Assembly: GCA_009908535.1 (NCBI GenBank)
Contig: JAAAOD010000218.1
Span: 1 to 28,780, forward strand
Source: Verrucomicrobiota bacterium
Lineage (GTDB): Bacteria > Verrucomicrobiota > Verrucomicrobiia > Opitutales > Oceanipulchritudinaceae
Reading direction: 5' to 3'
Length of the DNA: 28,780 bases
In this document: positions 1 to 6,266 of the stretch, piece after piece
Layout of the letters: each line of letters begins with the position of its first letter
How positions within the stretch are numbered: the stretch's first letter is position 1
Program-made: the position numbers and the translations under genes
Notes under the pieces: model-generated
Seen by the model: only the letters and a program-made list of their open reading frames with translations
The model's database searches: none
What the model was told of the DNA's origin: nothing

Positions 1-658
1 GGCTGTCATTGATGATGCCGCTGGTGATACCGGCGACGGCATTGTCATTGGCGGTGAAGTAGGAGACCGGACCGATGAGGGCGAAGGTGCCTTTCATGAG
101 GGTTCCGTCGACAATGGCCGACCCCGTGAAGGTATCTCCCCCGATGACGCGTTCGATACGGTCAAGGGCCATGTTCACGACTTCGAGCTGGGCCTCGAAA
201 ATGGTGGCGTCGTCGACTTCTTCCTCAGATTCGACGTAGGCGAGGGTGTCGCGGATATCATCGAGGTAAAGGTCGAGCTCGGCGGGGTCGAGGGTCAGCT
301 CGAGGCGGCGTATGTACTCATTGAGCAGTGTCGACTGAATGTAGCTGTTATTGTCGATGATGCTCTGCTTTTCCTTCTCCAGCTGGCTGACCTCGACGTC
401 GAAGCTGGCCTTGATCCGGGCCATGTTGGAAGCCTCGTCGCGCAGGCGCAGGGCGGTGGACTCGACGTCGTCAAGACGGGCGCCGAGTTCGGGGCGTTTC
501 TCGTTAATTTCCTGCTGGATCCGGTCCAGTTCATCGAGTGCCTTCTCGAGGCGTTCCTCCGCCTGCTCGGCGGCGAGGGAGAAGCTTTTCTCAGTATCTG
601 ACTGGGCGTGAAGACCGAAGACCCCGAAAAGGGCGAGGAGAGTGGCAATCTTTTTCAT
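1..658 (-). CDS. TtpC/ExbB-like MotA/TolQ/ExbB proton-channel protein, N-terminal part (partial)
   Basis: The reading frame opens at ATG 658 and stays open to the left edge, giving 219 codons; the C-terminus lies outside the window. It begins with a signal peptide (MKKIATLLALFGVFGLHA, cleavage near residue 19). A long charged helical stretch, probably coiled coil, covers about residues 20-165. Near residue 180 comes a conserved block, IGGDTFTGSAIVDGTL followed by ALIGPVSYF. This layout matches the periplasmic extension of TtpC-type ExbB proteins of TonB2-like systems, in which the proton-channel membrane domain follows. The channel domain itself is not in the window, so the ExbB part is inferred. 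It sits 39 bp downstream of the DUF3450 gene, the usual partner order. The expected role is proton-motive-force coupling to TonB-dependent outer-membrane transport. Confidence 0.75.
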   Translation of the reverse strand, partial: MKKIATLLALFGVFGLHAQSDTEKSFSLAAEQAEERLEKALDELDRIQQEINEKRPELGARLDDVESTALRLRDEASNMARIKASFDVEVSQLEKEKQSIIDNNSYIQSTLLNEYIRRLELTLDPAELDLYLDDIRDTLAYVESEEEVDDATIFEAQLEVVNMALDRIERVIGGDTFTGSAIVDGTLMKGTFALIGPVSYFTANDNAVAGITSGIINDS

Positions 659-697
659 GTTTCTGAAAGGCTTGGCCGTCGAAAAGTTGGGAATGGC

Positions 698-1483
698 TTA
701 GTTGGCACCGCCGAGGGTGATTTCCTTGAGGTCGACCGGAAGGTCCACCATGAGGGCCGGCTTGATATCGCCGTTGTAGTAGAGAACGGCGTTGTGAATG
801 GACTGGGCCAGTTCGTTGCGCTCGGTCCAGTTCCAGCCGTCCGGAGCGGGGACCCCGATGCCGCCGATGGTGGCGTCCTTGTCAGCGTAGTAAGCAACGG
901 AAAGGCCGAGGTAGATAACATCGACAAGCTTGGTCTCGCCGCCGACTTCCTTCTGGTCGGTATCGAAGTTGAATTCGGAATTGAACTTGTCGACCTCGTT
1001 GAGAATGCCGATGAGGACGGCCATGCGGTCGGAGGCCTGGTTACCTTTCCCCAGCTGCTTGACGAGGCGCTGAACCTTTTCCTTGAGGGGGTCGGGAAAG
1101 AATTCGTTGAGCTCCCGCATCTTTTGCTCCATTCCGGGGAGAGCCTCGGCTACAAGGTTGTTGGCATCGCGCAGAACCTCGATCTCCTCCTGGATGCGGG
1201 CGATTTCGCGTTCCGCCTGCGTCGTGTCCGTTTCTCCTTCGGCAATGGTTTCACGAAGACCCTCGATCTCCTGTTTGTAGAGGCTGATGCGGCGCTCGGT
1301 GAGTTCCTTATAGGACTTCCACTCGTTCTTCACCCGGGCGATCTCCTGCCGTGTTTTGACATATTCTGAGATGACCTGGCGGGTTTTTTCGATTTCCTTC
1401 TGCACTGCGGATTGATCACCCTGGCCTTGCAGGGCGGGGGCCGCGAGGAGAACGGCTACACCGTAGAGGATCGGTTTTTTCAT
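698..1483 (-). CDS. DUF3450 family periplasmic coiled-coil protein
   Basis: The protein has 261 residues. An N-terminal signal peptide (MKKPILYGVAVLLAAPALQG) is followed by a helical coiled-coil region rich in Glu, Arg and Lys (about residues 25-140). A globular C-terminal part contains YLGLSVAYYADKDATIGGIG and a Trp-Asn-Trp motif near residue 213. This pattern is the DUF3450 family, which is normally encoded just before a TtpC-like ExbB protein in TonB2-type energising systems; the next gene here is such a protein. The ATG at 1483 was chosen because it starts the signal peptide; the frame extends 24 codons further upstream without looking like protein. No good Shine-Dalgarno sequence is visible. 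The biochemical role of DUF3450 is not known; association with the energiser complex is inferred from context. Confidence 0.8.
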   Translation of the reverse strand: MKKPILYGVAVLLAAPALQGQGDQSAVQKEIEKTRQVISEYVKTRQEIARVKNEWKSYKELTERRISLYKQEIEGLRETIAEGETDTTQAEREIARIQEEIEVLRDANNLVAEALPGMEQKMRELNEFFPDPLKEKVQRLVKQLGKGNQASDRMAVLIGILNEVDKFNSEFNFDTDQKEVGGETKLVDVIYLGLSVAYYADKDATIGGIGVPAPDGWNWTERNELAQSIHNAVLYYNGDIKPALMVDLPVDLKEITLGGAN

Positions 1484-1600
1484 GAGATGCTTTTCTGTGG
1501 TGGTTATAAAGACGTTGGTATGTCTGTGGTACGGGGTGAGCCGATCTTCATTCAAACTGGGAGGGGAAGAGTCAGGCGAAACCCGTGGAAAGAAGACTGG

Positions 1601-1629
1601 TTTTGAGAGGCGGCGGGAAAAGCTGTCAA
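1601..1629 (-). promoter_or_regulatory. Promoter-like -35/-10 pair in left repeat copy
   Basis: On the minus strand, TTGACA (1629-1624) is separated by exactly 17 bp from TCAAAA (1606-1601). The -35 is a perfect sigma70 consensus; the -10 matches TATAAT at only three positions. It reads toward the DUF3450 gene, whose start is about 115 bp downstream. A second possible -10, TATAAC at 1508-1503, lies closer to the gene but has no convincing -35. Confidence 0.4.
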
Positions 1630-1645
1630 CACAAGAGTGGGCTGG

Positions 1646-1674
1646 TTTTGAGAGGCGGCGGGAAAAGCTGTCAA
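1646..1674 (-). promoter_or_regulatory. Promoter-like -35/-10 pair in right repeat copy
   Basis: This is the exact duplicate, 45 bp upstream, of the signature at 1601-1629: TTGACA at 1674-1669, a 17-bp spacer, and TCAAAA at 1651-1646 on the minus strand. If active, the DUF3450-exbB genes would have two identical promoters in tandem. The -10 match is weak. Confidence 0.35.
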
Positions 1675-1713
1675 CACAAGAGTGGGGACGGGGACAGATA
1701 ATTCAACCAGCAG

Positions 1714-3381
1714 TCAGGACTTCGGGTCTTTTGGTCGACCGCTGCTGCGAAGAATGTCAAAAGCGACGTAGCCGCCCATGGCGGCGGAAAGGAGGTAGCC
1801 GATAATGCCGATGGCGGGGTAGCCCCAAAGGAGGGGCTGGACGCCGGTGTTGATGACGAGGGAACTGCCGACAATGAGGGCGCCGATGATGACGGCGAGG
1901 GAAAGGCGGCTGAAGGCGTGGTGGATCGTGTTGGTGGCCCGGTTGACGCCGCGGTGGTCGAGGACGATGGGCATTTTCCCATCCTCGAGGGAGTGGAGGA
2001 TGCGCTGCAGATCACGAGGCAGTTCCCCGGCGACGGCGAGTTTGTCGCGCCATTCGGTAAAGGCGGCGCGGCCGAAGCGGAACGGGTTCCATCGTTCCCA
2101 GTTGAGCTTCTGGATGTAGGGCTTGCCGAGGGAACCGAGGTTGAAGGCCGGGTCGAGGAGGGTGGCGGTCTGCTCGATGGAAATGACGGCCTTGGCGAGG
2201 AGGGTGTAATCCCGGGCGACATGGATGCCGTGGGAACCGAAGACGAAGATCAGCTCGAAGATGATCTTGCCGATGTTCTCCATCCTGCGGAGGTCGGCGT
2301 CGTATTTGAAGAGAACGGTGGTGACGGCCTTTTCCAACTCGACGCGCTCGATGCGGTTGGGGTTGCGTCCGAGGCCGAGGGCGATCCGGGTGACCATTTC
2401 GGCGTCGCGCTTGCTGCAGGCGGCAAAGAGGTCGATGAGCGCGAAGCGCATGCGCCGGGTCAGCTGGCCGGCGAGCCCCCAGTCGAGGAAGCAGATCCGG
2501 TCGTCATCGGTGACGAGGAGGTTGCCCGGATGCGGATCGCCGTGGAAGAAGCCGGTGATGACGATCTGGGAGAAGAAGGAGTCGCCCCCGGTGTTCGCGA
2601 TGGAGGCGCGCCGCTCCATGGGGCGGTCGAGGTCGCGGGGAGTTTCGCCCTTGATCCATTCGGAAAGGTGCAGGCGCGGGGTGCAGAGGGCGGGATAGAC
2701 TTCGGGGGCGAAGACCCGCTCCGGGAACTGGTTGAGGGAATTGAAGACGGTCGCGTTGTGCGCCTCGATGGTGAAATCGAGTTCCTTCAGGACTCCCTGT
2801 TTCAACTGCTCGACGACCTCGGGCAGGTCAAAGGGGCGCAGGGCGACGATGTTTTCGTGCAGCTGGGAGACAAAATAGGCGATGATTTCGAGGTCCGTCT
2901 GAATGGGCCTGCGGATGTCCGGCTTCTGGACTTTCAGCGCGACCTCGCGGTTATCCTCGCGAAGCCGGGCGCGGTAGATCTGGCCGAGGGAACCGGCGGC
3001 GACGGGCTCGGGATCGAATTCCGAGAAGACGCCATCGATGCCGGTGGCGAGCTCCTTCTCGATGACGGGCCGGATGGTTTCGAACGGCAGCGGCTTGACC
3101 TTGTCGCGCAGCAGTTCCAGTTCCTCGATGAGCTCTCGCGGGAGAATATCCGGGCGCGTGCTGAGGATCTGCCCGAACTTGATGAAGGTCGGGCCCAGTT
3201 CCTCGAAGGCGAGGCGCATGCGCCGCCAGAACGGGATATTCTCGCGCACGGGCGGGGTGATGCGCGAGAGCCAGCTGGCCGGCGTATCCGTGTTTTCGAG
3301 GATCTTGTCGAAGCGGTAGCGCAGGAGAATGCCGACGATCTCCTTCGCCCGGACGACATCACGGATAAGGTGCAGTTTCAA
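1714..3381 (-). CDS. UbiB/ABC1 family atypical protein kinase-like ATPase
   Basis: The protein has 555 residues, typical of UbiB/ABC1 proteins. Family motifs are in order: the KxGQ motif as KFGQ (68-71), the A-rich loop as AAGSLGQIY (128-136), the ATP-binding Lys150 in VALKVQK, the catalytic HGDPHPGN (280-287) and LDWG (299-302, in place of DFG). Two hydrophobic C-terminal segments (about 495-545) should anchor it in the membrane. The start codon is TTG at 3381, five bases after the stop of the phasin-like gene and behind an AAGG. It closes the Bat operon. Bacteria of this group generally use menaquinone, so a role in ubiquinone synthesis is not implied; isoprenoid or lipid handling is a guess. 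Confidence 0.9.
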   Translation of the reverse strand: MKLHLIRDVVRAKEIVGILLRYRFDKILENTDTPASWLSRITPPVRENIPFWRRMRLAFEELGPTFIKFGQILSTRPDILPRELIEELELLRDKVKPLPFETIRPVIEKELATGIDGVFSEFDPEPVAAGSLGQIYRARLREDNREVALKVQKPDIRRPIQTDLEIIAYFVSQLHENIVALRPFDLPEVVEQLKQGVLKELDFTIEAHNATVFNSLNQFPERVFAPEVYPALCTPRLHLSEWIKGETPRDLDRPMERRASIANTGGDSFFSQIVITGFFHGDPHPGNLLVTDDDRICFLDWGLAGQLTRRMRFALIDLFAACSKRDAEMVTRIALGLGRNPNRIERVELEKAVTTVLFKYDADLRRMENIGKIIFELIFVFGSHGIHVARDYTLLAKAVISIEQTATLLDPAFNLGSLGKPYIQKLNWERWNPFRFGRAAFTEWRDKLAVAGELPRDLQRILHSLEDGKMPIVLDHRGVNRATNTIHHAFSRLSLAVIIGALIVGSSLVINTGVQPLLWGYPAIGIIGYLLSAAMGGYVAFDILRSSGRPKDPKS

Positions 3382-3386
3382 GGCGC

Positions 3387-3707
3387 TCAGCCTTTGTCAC
3401 CGGAAGCCTGTTGTTCCTCGAGGCGTTGCTCGATGGCGTCGAGGCGTTTCAGGATCGGCTCGAGATCCTTTTTCCGTACGAGGGGGGCTTTGGCGAGGAC
3501 CTCGTCGATGCTGTCCTGGAAGGATTTCCGCGCTTCGTTGTACTCGGCCTTGGATTCCTCGGAAACCCTGTCGACGGCCTTGCGGGCGTCCTCGGCGGAG
3601 AGTTTGCCCTTGTCGACGAGTTCCTGCAGGACGGATTCGAGCTTTTCGGCGGTGACCATCGTGGCTCCGAGGCCAGCGTAGAGAGTTTTCTTGAGAGAAT
3701 CGATCAT
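3387..3707 (-). CDS. Phasin-like small coiled-coil protein (PhaF/COG3937-type)
   Basis: The protein is 106 residues and mostly helical. A hydrophobic N-terminus (MIDSLKKTLYAGLGATMVTAEK) is followed by LVDKGKLSAEDARKAVD and a charged C-terminal helix with heptad-like spacing (LEPILKRLDAIEQRLEEQ). This is the pattern of polyhydroxyalkanoate-granule-associated/phasin-like proteins, which are frequently encoded next to UbiB-like genes, as here: its stop is five bases before the UbiB start. No PHA synthase is in the window, so granule binding cannot be claimed. A structural or regulatory partner of the neighbouring ABC1 kinase is an alternative. Confidence 0.7.
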   Translation of the reverse strand: MIDSLKKTLYAGLGATMVTAEKLESVLQELVDKGKLSAEDARKAVDRVSEESKAEYNEARKSFQDSIDEVLAKAPLVRKKDLEPILKRLDAIEQRLEEQQASGDKG

Positions 3708-3741
3708 GGTTTAAAGAGGTTAGAGAAGGCGGGAACGAAAA

Positions 3742-4491
3742 TCAATGATCTTGCACAGGCCGCACCTCGTCGGCGCGCAGGAAGCCCTCGGCCCGGTCGC
3801 GGGTCCGGACCTTCACATACGCGCCCTCGGATTGAAGAATCCGCACCGGGGATCCCTCCGGCAGGGTGATTTCGGCGGGGCTGTCGGCGGCGGGAGCGAC
3901 GCGGAGGGGGAGGGCGGCGGAAGGAAGGACGGCCCAGCCGCCGAAGCGGTCGTACTGCCAGACGGCGACGGCGGCAACGAGGGCGATGAGAAGGCCTCCG
4001 AACCCGAGGAGGCGAGGAAAGGGCAGATGCACCGGCAGAAGCCGCCGGTGGCAGAGGAAAAACAAGCCGAGCCAGAAGGCGGCGGTTCCGGCGAGCAGCC
4101 ATTGGTGGCGGGGGAGGAGGGCGGCCGGTTCGCGGATTTCGGGGAAGGGCGATTCCTCGAAGCCGAGTTCTTCGGCGCAGAGGAGGAGGTTGGCGCGAGC
4201 GGCATCGAGGCCGGGGTCAAGGGAATGGGCCGCGAGGTAATGGAAGGCCGCCTCGCCCCAGCGGTCCTGGCGGGCGAGGCTGTTGCCGAGATTGTACTGC
4301 AGCGAAGCCGATCGGATGTTGGCGGCGGCTTCCCGGTAGGCGGATTCCGCCTCCGTGTAATCACCTTCGGCGTAGGCCAGATTGCCGCGCAGAAAGGCTT
4401 CCTCCGGCGTGGCGGAAGTGGCGGCGGCGACGGCGAGGAAAAGCAACCCGGACACGGAGCGCGCGAGGAAATGCGGCGACAGCATCATCAT
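3742..4491 (-). CDS. batE: BatE-like TPR and SH3-domain membrane protein
   Basis: The protein has 249 residues. After a signal-like hydrophobic N-terminus (about 8-27) come TPR-type helices (30-105, with GNLAYAEGDYTEAESAYREA and YNLGNSLARQDRWGEAAFHY). Two transmembrane segments follow (about 131-147 and 160-178), then a bacterial SH3-like domain (about 190-249, with PLRVAPAADSPAEITLPEGS). The combination of TPR, two membrane spans and SH3 is that of BatE. The ATG overlaps the batD stop by four bases (ATGA), indicating translational coupling. Three ATG codons in a row begin the gene; the first is given. It probably works with the BatA/B VWA proteins at the inner membrane, as in Bacteroides and Leptospira, where Bat proteins affect stress tolerance. 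Confidence 0.85.
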   Translation of the reverse strand: MMMLSPHFLARSVSGLLFLAVAAATSATPEEAFLRGNLAYAEGDYTEAESAYREAAANIRSASLQYNLGNSLARQDRWGEAAFHYLAAHSLDPGLDAARANLLLCAEELGFEESPFPEIREPAALLPRHQWLLAGTAAFWLGLFFLCHRRLLPVHLPFPRLLGFGGLLIALVAAVAVWQYDRFGGWAVLPSAALPLRVAPAADSPAEITLPEGSPVRILQSEGAYVKVRTRDRAEGFLRADEVRPVQDH

Positions 4492-6266
4492 GAAACAATC
4501 TCTTTGTTCAGACCGTCGAGGGCCTCGCGCAGGTCGTTGCGGAGGTCGCCCAGACGTTCAGGGGGCGGACGCTGACCAGCGAACTGGCTGGCATCGGCCG
4601 AATCGAGGAGGCGGAGGACCTTTTCGGCGAGGGCCTCGCCGGTTCCGCTTCGGAGGAGGAGGTCGCGGCAGTCGGCGGTGGCGAGGGAATCGGCTTCGAC
4701 CGGCTGCGAGGAGAGGTGGCTGACCCGCTCGCGCAGGATGGAGCGCGCCTCCGAGAAAAAGGCATCGATGTCCCCGGCGGCGACGGCCCTGTCCACTTCC
4801 TTTATTTGGCGGCGCACGCGCCGGTCACCCGCCTTGCGGCGGACGAGGCGTTCGTCGGCGTGCTGGCGGAGATGGCGGGAGCGGAGGACCCCCGCTGCGA
4901 GGAAGGCGCTGGCGAGGAGACCGTTGAGCCCGAGAAATTCCAGGGAAAGCGGATGGACGGCGGTGGGAAGCGGTTGCAGGCCCGGCCGCAACGGGAGGAC
5001 GGTTTCGGGCGCGACCGCGGGATCCGGCGCAGCCTCGGCATTGCCGTCGCCGTCGAGAAAGACCTGGGCACGGGGTTCTTCGGCGGCTGGGGCGACCTCG
5101 ACGTTGATGCTGGCAAGATCGTGATCGACGTAGGAAGCTGTGCCGGGATCGAAGGTCCAGAGCTTCCATGCGGGGAGTTCGGTGACCGAGGCTTCCTGCG
5201 GGATGAGGATGTAGGAAAGCGAAAGGATCCCCCGGTGGCCGCGCGGATCGGAGGGCTCGAAGGAGGACTTCGGTGGGTAGGCGCGCCACACCTCTCCGAA
5301 ATCCGGTTGGGGTGGATCCATGCCCTTGAAATTGCCTTCCCCCCGAAGCACGATCTCCATGGTGACCGGTTCGCCGACGGTCAGGTCGGTTTCGGCAAGG
5401 GAACGGGTGACCTCGAAATTTCCGATACCGCCGGAAAAGACACCTTCCTCCGGCGGGTCGGGCAGGCTGCGGATTTCCGTTGCGAGCGGTTCCGAGAAGA
5501 GGGTCATGGTCTCCGTACGGACATTGTCGAAAAAACCGAAAGAGCGTCGCCGGTCCTGTGCGGAAGCGATGGCGATCTGCTGAGCGAAGCGCAGATCGGT
5601 CGGACCGCTCTTTACGGGGGTGAGGACAATGTCCCAGACGACGGCGTGGTAGGGCCGGCCCTCCCGCCGCAGCGTACCGCGGCGGAAATCATCGGTGATC
5701 TCCGAATTGACAAAGGCGTCGCCCTGTCGTTCCGGCAGCGTCGCGTTCTCGAGGCTGAAATCGCCGCGCACGAGCAGGCGCAGCTGCGCGGGCAGGGCCT
5801 GTCCGGTGTAGTAGGGGCCGTCGGGCAGCTCCAGCTCGAGAAAGGCGCGGCTGCGGGCCTCCTCGTCGGGGGGAAGGACGCGAAAGGTGACATCGGGGAT
5901 GCGGGCGGTGCCCTCGCCAACCTCGACGGTGCGCCCCGGGATGGTGTAGCGGCCGGGTTCGGCGGCGGTGAAGCTCCATGAAAGCGAGGTTTCGCGGGAG
6001 ACCCGCCCGTTCACGATGGAGGTCTGGCTGCCCCGGCGCGCCCCGGAGCCAAAGGCGAGCCCGGCGACGCGGGGACGGTTCAGGTCCGGGATGCCGCCGG
6101 CGTTGAGAAAGCGGATCTGGTAGGTGGCCTGCGACCCGGCCATGACGGGATCGGGATCCACGGAGGCCTGCGCTTCGATCGATCCCTGTGTCGGAAGAGG
6201 CCACGCCGCCCCGAGGAGGGCGAAGAGCAGGGTGATGACAGTCGTGGATTGTCGTGGGAATTTCAT
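4488..6266 (-). CDS. batD: BatD-like protein
   Basis: The protein has 592 residues. A signal peptide (about 1-29) is followed by a large beta-rich periplasmic region that starts IEAQASVDPDPVMAGSQATY, the typical BatD opening where a protein-binding Ig-like fold begins. A transmembrane segment lies near residues 440-460 (LEFLGLNGLLASAFLAAGVL), and a cytoplasmic, mostly helical tail makes up the remainder. Length and layout fit BatD. The start overlaps the previous stop by one base (TAATG) and the stop overlaps batE by four, so these three genes are almost certainly cotranslated. The expected role is as a periplasmic component of the Bat complex; the molecular function of the family is unresolved. 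Confidence 0.88.
   Translation of the reverse strand: MKFPRQSTTVITLLFALLGAAWPLPTQGSIEAQASVDPDPVMAGSQATYQIRFLNAGGIPDLNRPRVAGLAFGSGARRGSQTSIVNGRVSRETSLSWSFTAAEPGRYTIPGRTVEVGEGTARIPDVTFRVLPPDEEARSRAFLELELPDGPYYTGQALPAQLRLLVRGDFSLENATLPERQGDAFVNSEITDDFRRGTLRREGRPYHAVVWDIVLTPVKSGPTDLRFAQQIAIASAQDRRRSFGFFDNVRTETMTLFSEPLATEIRSLPDPPEEGVFSGGIGNFEVTRSLAETDLTVGEPVTMEIVLRGEGNFKGMDPPQPDFGEVWRAYPPKSSFEPSDPRGHRGILSLSYILIPQEASVTELPAWKLWTFDPGTASYVDHDLASINVEVAPAAEEPRAQVFLDGDGNAEAAPDPAVAPETVLPLRPGLQPLPTAVHPLSLEFLGLNGLLASAFLAAGVLRSRHLRQHADERLVRRKAGDRRVRRQIKEVDRAVAAGDIDAFFSEARSILRERVSHLSSQPVEADSLATADCRDLLLRSGTGEALAEKVLRLLDSADASQFAGQRPPPERLGDLRNDLREALDGLNKEIVS

Larger units (their letters stand above)
1597..1686. 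repeat. Perfect 45-bp tandem duplication (two copies)
   Basis: Positions 1597-1641 and 1642-1686 are identical over all 45 bases; the flanking bases differ, so there are exactly two copies. They lie in the 230-bp gap between the end of the ubiB-like gene and the start of the DUF3450 gene. The right copy runs directly into a G-rich segment ending GGGGACAGATAATTC (about 1688-1702), reminiscent of sequences bordering REP-associated transposase elements. That resemblance is from memory and weak. No transposase gene is near. Confidence 0.95.

Noticed and set aside
1482..1805. A small plus-strand open frame encoding a 15-residue tandem repeat
   Set aside because: The peptide repeat follows from the 45-bp duplication being a multiple of three; there is no ribosome-binding site and it overlaps the ends of two real genes on the other strand.
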